Assembly: GCF_009617595.1 (NCBI RefSeq)
Contig: NZ_WIXK01000013.1
Location: forward strand, 1-64,000
Origin: Tritonibacter aquimaris
Lineage (GTDB): Bacteria; Pseudomonadota; Alphaproteobacteria; Rhodobacterales; Rhodobacteraceae
Length of the DNA: 64,000 bases
Direction: 5' to 3'
Position numbers and translations under genes: made by a program. Under the pieces are notes generated by a model. The model did no database searches and was not told the DNA's origin. It was given only the letters and a program-made list of their open reading frames with translations. Positions 8,635-15,913 of the stretch are shown here, one piece after another (the first letter of the stretch is position 1; the number at the start of each line of letters is the position of its first letter).

Positions 8635-8811
8635 TGCTGCGACCCTATGAGAGAAGCTCTGAGTTTGGCAAGAGCTGAAATGCGATAAAAAGCCTATTTC
8701 GCCTTGTCACAAGGATGCGCAGACAAGAGCCCATGCCCGTGAAACCGCGCGGAATATGATACACCCGCGCCACTCGAATCAAACCCGGTCCTGCCGCAGC
8801 GGAGCAATCCA

Positions 8812-8877
8812 ATGACAGCACAACATGCAGCACGCCTTTCTGTGGCACCCATGATGGATTTGTACGATTGGCGATAG
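8812..8877 (+). pseudogene. dusA: 5' remnant of dusA cut off by island insertion
   Basis: An ATG preceded by a GGAG site opens a 21-codon frame reading MTAQHAARLSVAPMMDLYDWR and then stops. The segment LSVAPMMD is the start of tRNA-dihydrouridine synthase A and recurs in the intact gene at 15950. Identity between the two copies ends at position 8860, exactly where the island begins. This is the original dusA start, now separated from its body by 7.1 kb. The original dusA promoter probably lies in 8680-8811, back to back with the thiamine operon. Confidence 0.88.
8842..8860 (+). repeat. attL core repeat
   Basis: Nineteen bases (gtggcacccatgatggatt) are identical to 15950-15968. They code for VAPMMD near the N-terminus of dusA. 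Identity stops at the next base (T here, G in the right copy). Confidence 0.88.
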
Positions 8878-9501
8878 GTTATTGTTTTATAGGTGTTTTA
8901 GGGAGTTGGTTTCGGCGCGTAGCACATATGTAGCAATCGTCCCTACCTGTTGGTGAAGCCGTGCTTCACAAGTTTGATGATGCCGCATTCTTGGTTCTTC
9001 GACAAGCGAATGTGCGGGAGAATGCCTGGCTTCCCCTTTGTCGTGAACTCAGAGAAAAGAGTACTTTTGTGCAACCTTCTGGTTGACTGTCCGAAGGCCG
9101 GTTACTTTCGGCTCATTGCGGCCTCGGGTTTTCTTCGGGTTCATGATGAAATCCCGGAGAAAACCGCGAGGCCGCGGGCGCGTTCGATATCTTTTGAATC
9201 GCATTTGGAGTTCACGAGCAGGGCTGGGATCTTCCATAGTCCTTGTAAGCTCATCACGATCGTTCCTTACCATGAACTGAAATGGCAAGGGAGTAGGCCA
9301 AGGGAATTCCGGCCCTAGCCGGATCTCTGCCATCTATCCGAAATGCTGCACTGCTGTCCGTTGAAGAAGACATTCGCTGCAATTGCGCAAACAGAATCCT
9401 CGGCGCGGTCGGCACAGCAGGGCTTCAAAATGCCTCTTTCGTTTCACTGTGCCGAAGCAACTTTCAAAAGAGGCACGCACAGACATGAGGCTCCCCAAAA
9501 G
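8878..9501. other. Island left end, no convincing gene
   Basis: About 620 bp between the truncated dusA start and the acyl-CoA dehydrogenase stop. Open frames exist on both strands (for example 8950-9318 plus and 9049-9333 minus), but they lack recognisable domains and good ribosome-binding sites, so no gene is called. GTAGCAC at 8919-8925 and GTAGCAA at 8930-8936 form a direct repeat spaced 11 bp and match motifs near the right end of the island. Confidence 0.5.
8919..8936 (+). repeat. Candidate integrase arm-type repeats, left end
   Basis: Two direct copies, GTAGCAC and GTAGCAA, are one helical turn apart and 59 bp inside the left core. The same heptamer occurs near the right end at 15803-15809 (inverted), 15813-15819 and 15876-15882 (inverted). 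Arm-site function is inferred only from position and recurrence. Confidence 0.4.
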
Positions 9502-10638
9502 CTAACTCAGCATATCCCGAGCAATGATGGTTCGCTGGATCTCCGAGGATCCTTCGTAAATCCTGAAAATCCGCAAGTCGCGCAGGTAGCGTTCCAGCGG
9601 AAAATCGCGGGTGTAGCCGTACCCACCGTGGATCTGCAGCGCCCGGTCTGCGATGCGCCAGGCCGCCTCGCTGGCGTATAGCTTGGCAAAGGCCGAGTCT
9701 GAGGAATACCGCTCGCCGGTGCCGCGCTTGCGGGCGGCTTGCAGGCCCAGGGCCCGCGCCGCGGCCAGTTCGGTGGCACTGTCGGCCAGCATCCACTGCA
9801 GCCCTTGGAAGCTGCTGATCGGCCGTCCGTCAACCTCGCGTTCCTTGGCATAGGACACAGCCGCATCCAGCGCGGCGCGCGCAATGCCGGTGGCCTGCGC
9901 GGCCACTTCGATACGGCCGTTGTCCAGCACCTTCATCGCGGTGCGGAACCCGGTGCCTTCGTCGCCCAGCCGGTTTTCAGCGGGCACGTGACAGTCAAAC
10001 GAGATCGGGAACACATGGCCGCCGCGCAGGCCCATGGTTTCCTCGTGCTTGCCGATTTCGACACCATCAGTCTTGCCCGGTTCCACCACAAAGGCGCTGA
10101 CCCCGCGGGCGCCGACTGTATTGTCAGTCTTGGCATAGACCACGATGAAATCGGCCTCGCCCGCGTTGGAGATGAAGCATTTGGAGCCCTTCAGCCGGTA
10201 GCCTTCGCCGTCCCAAGTGGCGGTGCTGCGCATGTCCGCAGGGTTGGAGCCAGCCATCGGCTCTGTCAAGGCGAAGGCCCCCAGCGCCTGGCCCGCCGCC
10301 GCGGCGGGCAGAATGCGCTGTTTCAGCGCCTCATCCGCACCCAGAAGCAGCGAATCCGTGGCCAGGAAATGCGCCGTCAGCATCGAGGCGGTAGAGCCGC
10401 AGGCCCCGGCGACAGCTTCCACCGCGCAATAGAGCGCAGGCCCGGACAGGCCGATGCCGCCATGGGCTTCGGGCAGGTTCATCCCCATGATGCCCATCTC
10501 CGCCAGAGCCGGAAGGTGCAGGGTTGCAAATTGGGACTTTGCATCGATTGCGCCGGCGGCAGGCATCAGAACCTCGCTGGAAAACCGTTCGATCTGGCCG
10601 ATGACGGCCTGTTCTTCGCTGTTCAGATCAACGTTCAT
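9502..10638 (-). CDS. Acyl-CoA dehydrogenase
   Basis: A 378-residue FAD-dependent acyl-CoA dehydrogenase, normal length. The N-terminal helical domain includes LAEMGIMGMNLPEAHGGIG. The middle domain includes FALTEPMAGSNPADM and KGSKCFISNAGEAD. The C-terminal domain includes QIHGGYGYTRDFPLERYLRD and IYEGSSEIQR, with the usual catalytic-region Glu. The ATG at 10636-10638 follows GGGAG. The start overlaps the upstream CoA-transferase by 11 bp, so the two are co-transcribed. Together they could activate and desaturate an acyl or dicarboxylic acid; the substrate is unknown. GC is higher than in the flanking chromosome. It is cargo of the dusA island. Confidence 0.9.
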   Translation of the reverse strand: MNVDLNSEEQAVIGQIERFSSEVLMPAAGAIDAKSQFATLHLPALAEMGIMGMNLPEAHGGIGLSGPALYCAVEAVAGACGSTASMLTAHFLATDSLLLGADEALKQRILPAAAAGQALGAFALTEPMAGSNPADMRSTATWDGEGYRLKGSKCFISNAGEADFIVVYAKTDNTVGARGVSAFVVEPGKTDGVEIGKHEETMGLRGGHVFPISFDCHVPAENRLGDEGTGFRTAMKVLDNGRIEVAAQATGIARAALDAAVSYAKEREVDGRPISSFQGLQWMLADSATELAAARALGLQAARKRGTGERYSSDSAFAKLYASEAAWRIADRALQIHGGYGYTRDFPLERYLRDLRIFRIYEGSSEIQRTIIARDMLS

Positions 10639-11815
10639 TGGGGCTCTCCCTGTTTTGCCGTAGTTGTTGTAGAATGTCCTGAGTGTGGGCGCCCAGGGCG
10701 GGCGCTGACTGGCGTCGGCCCCGTAGCGCACCGCTGAAATGCACCGGCTGCTCCGGCACCGTGAGCGTGCCAAGGGCAGGGTGCTCTACCGCCGAAGCCA
10801 GCCCGCGCGCCTGCGCTTGCGGTGAGCTCCAGGCCTCGCGCACCGAACACAGCGCCGCGGCCGGAATGCTTGCCCCGGATAGAATCGCCACTGCGTCCTG
10901 TGCGTTGCGGTCCGCGGCCCAGCTTTCGATATGCTGCGCCAGCGCAGGTTCGTTCTGCCGCCGCAAGGCATCGCTGGCAAAACGCGGATCGTCCGCCAGC
11001 TCCGGCGCGCCGATGGCTGCTGCGAAGCGCGCAAACAGCCGGTCGTTCAGCACCGCGACGGTGAAACTACCATCCCTGGCCGGATAGGTGCCAAAGGGGG
11101 CCGACAGCGCGTGTTTGCTGCCTGTCCGCTTTGGCGTCTCGCCCGCAATCAGTGCCCGGCAGGCCGCTACCGGCATCATCGATATCAGCGAGTCATAAAG
11201 CGCTAGATCAACATGCCGCCCCCTGCCGCTGCGTTCCCGGTCGAACAGCGCCACCATCGCTCCGAAGGCCGCGAACATGCCGCCTGCGACGTCGGCAAAG
11301 GCATCTCCGGCCATCATCGGCGCGCCGTCTTCGGCGCCGGTCATATCCATCAGCCCGCTCATCGCCTGGATGATGATGTCATAGGCCGGCAGCATCCGAT
11401 TCGGGCCCGTCTGGCCGAACCCGGACACAGAAACATAGACCAGCCGGGGACAGGCAGCGCACAGTTTGTCCGCACCCAGCCCGAACCGCTCCATCACGCC
11501 GGGGCGGAAGTTTTCGACCAGCACGTCGCACTCCGCGGCCAGCGCCCGTGCGGCCGCCATGCCGTCCTCGGTTTTCAGATCCAGAACGATGGATTTCTTG
11601 CCGCGGTTTACCGATTGGAACAGCAGGCTTTCGCCGTCCCTGAACGGGCCGATGTGGCGGTAGTCATCGCCTGCGGGTGGCTCCACCTTGATCACCTCCG
11701 CCCCCAGATCGGCCATCAGTGCCGTGCAGTAGGGCCCGGCCAGAACCCGGGAAAAGTCCAAAACCCGTACCCGCTCTAGCGGCCTGCGGCCTGCCGTTTT
11801 ATCGTCTTCGAACAT
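10628..11815 (-). CDS. Family III CoA-transferase (CaiB/BaiF type)
   Basis: A 395-residue CaiB/BaiF acyl-CoA transferase. Family features are VRVLDFSRVLAGPYCTALMA at the N-terminus, ADLGAEVIKVEPP, NRGKKSIVLDLK, and the catalytic aspartate in HVDLALYDSLISM. It moves CoA between an acyl-CoA donor and a free acid. MFEDDKTAGRRP (ATG at 11813-11815) is taken as the start because an upstream extension would enter the LysR gene on the other strand. It is divergent from lysR, which probably regulates it, and overlaps the acyl-CoA dehydrogenase. The substrate is not predictable. Confidence 0.9.
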   Translation of the reverse strand: MFEDDKTAGRRPLERVRVLDFSRVLAGPYCTALMADLGAEVIKVEPPAGDDYRHIGPFRDGESLLFQSVNRGKKSIVLDLKTEDGMAAARALAAECDVLVENFRPGVMERFGLGADKLCAACPRLVYVSVSGFGQTGPNRMLPAYDIIIQAMSGLMDMTGAEDGAPMMAGDAFADVAGGMFAAFGAMVALFDRERSGRGRHVDLALYDSLISMMPVAACRALIAGETPKRTGSKHALSAPFGTYPARDGSFTVAVLNDRLFARFAAAIGAPELADDPRFASDALRRQNEPALAQHIESWAADRNAQDAVAILSGASIPAAALCSVREAWSSPQAQARGLASAVEHPALGTLTVPEQPVHFSGALRGRRQSAPALGAHTQDILQQLRQNRESPNER

Positions 11816-11900
11816 GTACCCACCATCAATTGCTTGCTGAAGGATAGCCTCAGATCGGATATATCTAGAAATTCGGGATAAGTATGGAGGGTATACCCAA
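11816..11900. promoter_or_regulatory. Divergent promoter region with candidate LysR operator
   Basis: The 85-bp gap between the divergent CoA-transferase and lysR genes contains a perfect 10-bp palindrome GGGTATACCC at 11888-11897, just before the lysR start, and a second partial copy of the GTATACC core inside the first codons. An AT-rich stretch (atatatctagaaatt) lies upstream. LysR regulators usually bind such divergent regions and repress themselves. Binding is inferred. Confidence 0.4.
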
Positions 11901-12821
11901 ATGAATATACCATTGAACTTCCGCCAGGTCGAAATCCTGCTGGCGGTTGCGGACACCGGCAGCACCGCCGCGGCGAGCCGCGCGCTTAACACTTCTCAGC
12001 CTTCGGTTTCGCTGGCCATTGCTCGCTGTGAGGAAGTGTTCGGGCAAAAGCTATTTATCCGCATCCCCGGGCGCGGGATGGAGCTGACCCCATTCGGGCA
12101 GCACAAGGTCGCCCAGCTGCGCGAACTGGAGAAACAAGCGCGCTGGGTGCTGAGCGGCGGTGAGGGCACGCCGGAGTTCCTGACCCTGGGGGTGTTTTCA
12201 ACCCTCGGCCCGCGCTATGCGCCGCAGTTGGTGCGCGGCTTTCTTGATACCAGCCCCAACGCCGAAGTCCGCATCCTTGAAGGCGACCTGCAAGCGCTGT
12301 TCGACTGGCTCAGCGAAGGTCGGATTGACATGGCGCTTCTGTACGATTTTGGCATTCCGTCGGACTTTGTCATCACGCCTTTGATGACGGCGAAGCCCTA
12401 CGCCCTGCTGCCTCAGGGGCACAGGCTGGCTCAGCAGCCCAGCGTTCGCGCCGAAGACCTGGCGCGGGAGCCGCTCATCCTGATGAACTTGCCCCGTAGC
12501 CGCGGCTATTTCCTGACTCTGTTGCAGAATGCAAGTGTTCCGGTGCGGGTGGCTCACGAAACCGGTTCGATCGAAATGCTGCGAACAATGGTGGCCAACG
12601 GGTTTGGTGTTGGCCTGCTGGCGACCGACCTGCCAGACCGCCCGTGCTATGATGGCAGTCCGGTGATCCGGGTACCTCTCGCCGGGCGCCCGCCGCAGCA
12701 TCAGATCGCTCTTGCCCATCGCGGCGCGGCGCTCAAGCGGCCAATCACCCAGGCTTTTACCGCCTTTGCCGAAGCCTTTTTCAGCCCGCCGCTCTTAGCG
12801 CCAGGGGACCCCCGGAGCTAA
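11901..12821 (+). CDS. LysR family transcriptional regulator
   Basis: A 306-residue LysR-type regulator. A winged helix-turn-helix occupies roughly residues 6-65 (FRQVEILLAVADTGSTAAAS, then LNTSQPSVSLAIARCEEVFG). A periplasmic-binding-like effector domain follows from about residue 92. GGAGGG precedes the ATG. It is divergent from the CoA-transferase/acyl-CoA dehydrogenase pair and probably controls it in response to the pathway substrate. Length is typical. Part of the island cargo. Confidence 0.92.
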   Translation: MNIPLNFRQVEILLAVADTGSTAAASRALNTSQPSVSLAIARCEEVFGQKLFIRIPGRGMELTPFGQHKVAQLRELEKQARWVLSGGEGTPEFLTLGVFSTLGPRYAPQLVRGFLDTSPNAEVRILEGDLQALFDWLSEGRIDMALLYDFGIPSDFVITPLMTAKPYALLPQGHRLAQQPSVRAEDLAREPLILMNLPRSRGYFLTLLQNASVPVRVAHETGSIEMLRTMVANGFGVGLLATDLPDRPCYDGSPVIRVPLAGRPPQHQIALAHRGAALKRPITQAFTAFAEAFFSPPLLAPGDPRS

Positions 12822-12865
12822 TCCACGGCATCATGAATTGCGTCTTTTGTTCTGGCTCCAGCATG

Positions 12866-13349
12866 TCACGACCGGCCCAAACTCGCCGTTGGACCAACAT
12901 CCAGAATGCCGCAACGCAGCCTGTAATTGCAGACCATTATGCCCTGCACAGCACGTCCATCATTTCCGCTCTTCTGGCAGGTGCGCAGCATCCGCCATCG
13001 CTGACGGATCAGGGTGTCACCAGGCACCGCGTCGAGTGTTTCGACCTTGAGCATATTGTAGCTGCGCTGCCCATGCCCCTCTTCGAGGGCTTCAAAGGTG
13101 ATGCGCACGCACTGGTCGGTTTCCGGCAGGATTGGTTGGGTGAACCGGATCTGGCCAAGCTCGGTACCAATCAGCGGGGCATCGCCGAGGGGGCGGGTCT
13201 CGACCGCAAGACGCATGGTCAATGCGAGGGCATGCCAGCCACTGGCCACTAACTGCCAAAAAACCGCCCTGCGCGGCATATTCGTTAACATGCATCGGTT
13301 GCGGGTCAAATTCCTGCGTAAAGCCGATGGCGGCCTCTCGGGTTAGCCG
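12866..13349 (-). pseudogene. MaoC-like hydratase, truncated and frameshifted
   Basis: Two frames together encode a MaoC hot-dog hydratase. The first part (13349 to about 13265) reads REAAIGFTQEFDPQPMHVNE. The second reads QLVASGWHALALTMRLAVE and continues to a C-terminal region around 12880. The frame changes in a run of six T on the minus strand (13258-13263); one T fewer would restore the frame. The first residues of the family are missing, because the gene runs into the Lrp fragment at about 13350. A functional copy would hydrate an enoyl-CoA, fitting the neighbouring CoA-transferase and dehydrogenase. Confidence 0.7.
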
Positions 13350-13356
13350 CGCCGAC

Positions 13357-13755
13357 TTGCTGGTGACGCTCAATACCGACATTAGACTGGAGCGGCTGGG
13401 CCTGTCCCTGACGGCGCTCTTGTTCATCCAGATGTCGGAACATAAAAAAACCGACCTGGACCGCATTCTCAGAGAGATCCTGAAAATTCCCGAAGTGCGC
13501 GCAGGTTGGATGATCAGCGGTCGCTTTGACGCGGTGGTGGAAGTGCTGACCAAGAACACCTCTCACCTGCTCCGGTTGGTTGTAGAGCGGTTCTCCTCGC
13601 GCGAAGAGATCAGCCGGTTTGTTGCCGAAACAAAAGGGTCTCAGCCCTCTCTGAAATTCAGGGAGCTGGAAAAGGAAAAGATCAAATGTGTGCGCAAATT
13701 CTTCTCCGAGATCCAGCGGAGGCGAATGAAAGACCGGTCAAGTACGATGCGGTGA
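13357..13755 (+). pseudogene. Lrp/AsnC-type regulator fragment lacking the DNA-binding domain
   Basis: The frame reading RLERLGLSLTALLFIQMSEH, then ILKIPEVRAGWMISGRFD, matches the C-terminal RAM (ligand/oligomerisation) half of Lrp/AsnC regulators. The N-terminal helix-turn-helix is absent. Sequence immediately upstream belongs to the truncated maoC on the other strand, so a deletion has joined the two divergent genes head to head and removed both 5' ends. No independent start or ribosome-binding site is convincing. Confidence 0.65.
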
Positions 13756-13888
13756 CCGATTTCTCCGAATTGATGGCAGCTGTTCAGGGGGCATAGGTGT
13801 GGTTGGCGTTTTATCGACAATCAGTGGTTGAATATCCTCGCTTCTTTGAAGATCCTTCAGGAGGGAATGTCTTCGAAAGTATTGTTTC

Positions 13889-14098
13889 ATGATCGAAAAC
13901 ATTTTTCTGGCCAATGAAGGATCCTATGACAGTGACGGAGCTGAACTTTCGGACCTCAAGGACGTAAATTTCATATTTGGTTCAAACGGCGCCGGGAAGA
14001 CAACGATTTCTCGGGTCATTGAAGAACCTGACGAACGACCAGCGTGCAAAGTCTCCTGGAAAGATGGGGTGGCTATGGAGAGCTGTATGAATTTTTGA
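13889..14098 (+). pseudogene. AAA ATPase N-terminal fragment
   Basis: 69 codons from an ATG at 13889. The peptide MIENIFLANEGSYDSDG, then NFIFGSNGAGKTTISRV, contains a Walker A motif. It matches the N-terminus of large SMC/RloC-like AAA ATPases, many of which take part in phage defence. These proteins are normally several hundred residues long. Here similarity stops near 14075, where the sequence changes to that of the opposing PrtN-like gene. It is a remnant and should not be functional. Confidence 0.6.
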
Positions 14099-14265
14099 GC
14101 CTTCTGGCTGTTGTTCTCAACTCCGATGTATGGCAAGCGGATGTCGCCGACGTCGATTTTTTGCTTCAGCGTATCTGGCCGGTAGTTCAAGTACTGCGCT
14201 ACGTGTTCCAGCGGGATAATCGGATTTCCGCCAAAATGGGCGAGCAGCATGTCGATGGTTTTCAT
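14080..14265 (-). pseudogene. PrtN-like (pyocin activator family) gene, 3' truncated
   Basis: An ATG at 14263-14265 with an AAGGAG site opens a frame reading MKTIDMLLAHFGGNPIIPLE, then RPDTLKQKIDVGDIRLPYIG. This resembles the small PrtN/pyocin activator family, whose members regulate prophage-like genes. About 60 residues match. The frame then runs into the antisense of the ATPase fragment and continues to 13924 as chimeric sequence. The missing C-terminal helix marks a deletion junction at roughly 14070-14085. Confidence 0.55.
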
Positions 14266-14419
14266 CTTGGTCTCCTTTGCTTGTGGAGAGGAAATGCGTT
14301 TCTGCTTCAAAAGGCGGAAAACTGGTTTGATAGGAGTTTGATGGCCGATGCATGGAATCCGGCCATTGGGGTTATCAGTGAAGTGACTTGCATTTCTCCA
14401 GGATTAGTTGATGCCAGTC

Positions 14420-15265
14420 TCAGTTGGCGAATTTGTCGCCTTCTTCTTCGACGTGTTCGAAGAGGTAAAGGTATCCACCATTCTTGTGACCTGAGATTTT
14501 TCTGACGAATGAAGCAGACTTTCCCATCTCGAAAAGCCGACTGATGGCTTCGTGCCGAAAGTCATGGAAGCGCAGATCGACGACTCCGACCTTGTCACGG
14601 TGGCGGCGGTATGCCGTCCCAACCGAGCGCGGATTGTAAGGGAAGATGAACTCAGACGTCTTGGGCATTGCCAGGATAATCTCCAATGCTTCGCTCGGAA
14701 GAGTGCACCAAACGTTGTTTCCCTTTTTTTGCCTGGGATGTTTCATATCGCGCACGAGGATCGTGCCACTGTTCACGCGCAGATCATCCCACCTCAGTCT
14801 GCAGATTTCGCTCAGACGACGCGCCGAATAGATTGCAAAGACCGCCAGGATGTCGGCGGGGATCTTCTGCCGAGGATTTTTCGAGACAGCAGTCAGGATT
14901 TTGTTTAGCTCATAGAGTTCTGGTCGGCGATCTCGCTCTTCGGATCGAGCCAGAAACTCATCCTCCCAAAAAGTTCGCATGGCCAGACTGACTACTTCGA
15001 TCGGAAGCAAGGCACCTCGGTCCTTGGCCCAGGAGAGTGTCCTCGCCAGGTGAGTCATGTATCCCGCGACAGTCTGCGGTATTCTTTCACCAGCCGACAA
15101 TAGATCTGCATAGTCGTATAGCTGTTGCTGGGTCAGAGTTGATACCTTGGTCTTCCCGAACTCGTCGGCCTTGATGAACGTCAGCACTTGAAGGGCAGAT
15201 CGGCCAAGGGTTTTCCCACGCTTCAAACGATCGTCGATGACATCTGAGATTGTAGTTTCCGTCAC
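14420..15265 (-). CDS. Tyrosine integrase, catalytic part (dusA-type island integrase)
   Basis: 281 codons covering the core-binding and catalytic domains. Active-site regions seen: first Arg in YSARRLSEICRLRW, HxxR in FHDFRHEAIS, His in KISGHKNGG, and a Tyr in the following YLYLFEHVE segment, which lies closer to the His than is usual. It sits at the right end of the island and would cut the dusA core. The N-terminal arm-binding part is encoded just upstream in another frame (15286-15636), so this piece is either made alone from the ATG at 15263-15265 or is inactive. Confidence 0.7.
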   Translation of the reverse strand: MTETTISDVIDDRLKRGKTLGRSALQVLTFIKADEFGKTKVSTLTQQQLYDYADLLSAGERIPQTVAGYMTHLARTLSWAKDRGALLPIEVVSLAMRTFWEDEFLARSEERDRRPELYELNKILTAVSKNPRQKIPADILAVFAIYSARRLSEICRLRWDDLRVNSGTILVRDMKHPRQKKGNNVWCTLPSEALEIILAMPKTSEFIFPYNPRSVGTAYRRHRDKVGVVDLRFHDFRHEAISRLFEMGKSASFVRKISGHKNGGYLYLFEHVEEEGDKFAN

Positions 15266-15285
15266 GATTTGAATTGGAAACCCGT

Positions 15286-15636
15286 CTAGCTCGATGTCGC
15301 GGAGTTGGTTGTTTCGTCATTTTTTGCGTTTGGCAGGTGCTTGAAGGTTTTCGTGAGACTGTGCTGTTTGCCATCCACACGCTTTCGGAATTGTACCCGG
15401 TAGGAGAACTTTCCATTCTTTCCTTCAAACCGGGTGATGTTCGGTTCCTCGAATTTTCTCTCTGGGATCTCCTTGCGAGGTCTCTTTTCTTTCTGCTCTG
15501 CCGACGAGACCGGCATAGTGCTTTCTCGAACCCCGGCAGCAGCCACGGCGGTTGCTTGAGAAGGGGAGCGATGGAAGAGGTTCTGGGCAGTAATCGCTGC
15601 GAGCACATTCGTTGTGCTATTGTTGATAGTGATCAT
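15286..15636 (-). pseudogene. Tyrosine integrase N-terminal (arm-binding) part, out of frame
   Basis: The frame from ATG 15634-15636 ends in an arm-type DNA-binding domain (ITRFEGKNGKFSYRVQFRKR, then QHSLTKTFKHLPNAK) and stops at 15286. The continuation (RNNQLRDIELDGFP, leading into the catalytic part) is in a different frame. The break is near a run of six A on the minus strand (15320-15325). Adding one A gives an in-frame TGA directly, so a simple homopolymer error does not repair the gene. The most likely reading is one integrase of about 400 residues inactivated by a frameshift, perhaps also a nonsense change. Confidence 0.6.
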
Positions 15637-15802
15637 GGAATTCGTCCCATCTTGATTTCGATGATAGGGAATTCGGTTCGTCCGCACGAAAAAAGATTCC
15701 GGGGTTTGATAGCCAAATTCCGAGAGAAGCACGGAAGATGGAACCGGCGGTGCCCGGGTCAGGAACCAGCTGTATTTGGGCCACTGTTTGTAGGCTTCGG
15801 AT

Positions 15803-15882
15803 GTGCTACACCGTAGCACGCTCGAATCGAGAACCTCCGAAAATCCCCGGAAAAACTGTGAAATCAGGGGAAATCGTGCTAC
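15803..15882. repeat. Candidate integrase arm-type repeats, right end
   Basis: GTGCTAC (15803-15809), a 3-base gap, and GTAGCAC (15813-15819) form a perfect 7-bp hairpin. A further GTGCTAC lies at 15876-15882 within the palindrome-like CGTGCTACG. The same heptamer occurs at the left end (8919-8936). The stretch lies between the integrase start and the dusA start, so it may also hold their promoters. Function is inferred. Confidence 0.4.
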
Positions 15883-15913
15883 GCGAGGCTTGGAATTGAA
15901 TGGAGTTAACGCT

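Noticed and set aside
8950-9333. Open frames on both strands at the island left end
   Set aside because: No domain, no good ribosome-binding site and the frames overlap each other; left as gene-free.
13687-13797. Short plus-strand frame (36 codons) after the Lrp fragment, reading MCAQILLRDPAEANERP
   Set aside because: Too short, overlapping the Lrp frame and without a recognised family; could be another gene remnant but not supportable.
15803-15913. Extended N-terminus for DusA from 15803
   Set aside because: The extra residues come from the integrase leader with its inverted repeats; the TTG at 15914 has the better ribosome-binding site and fits the family length.
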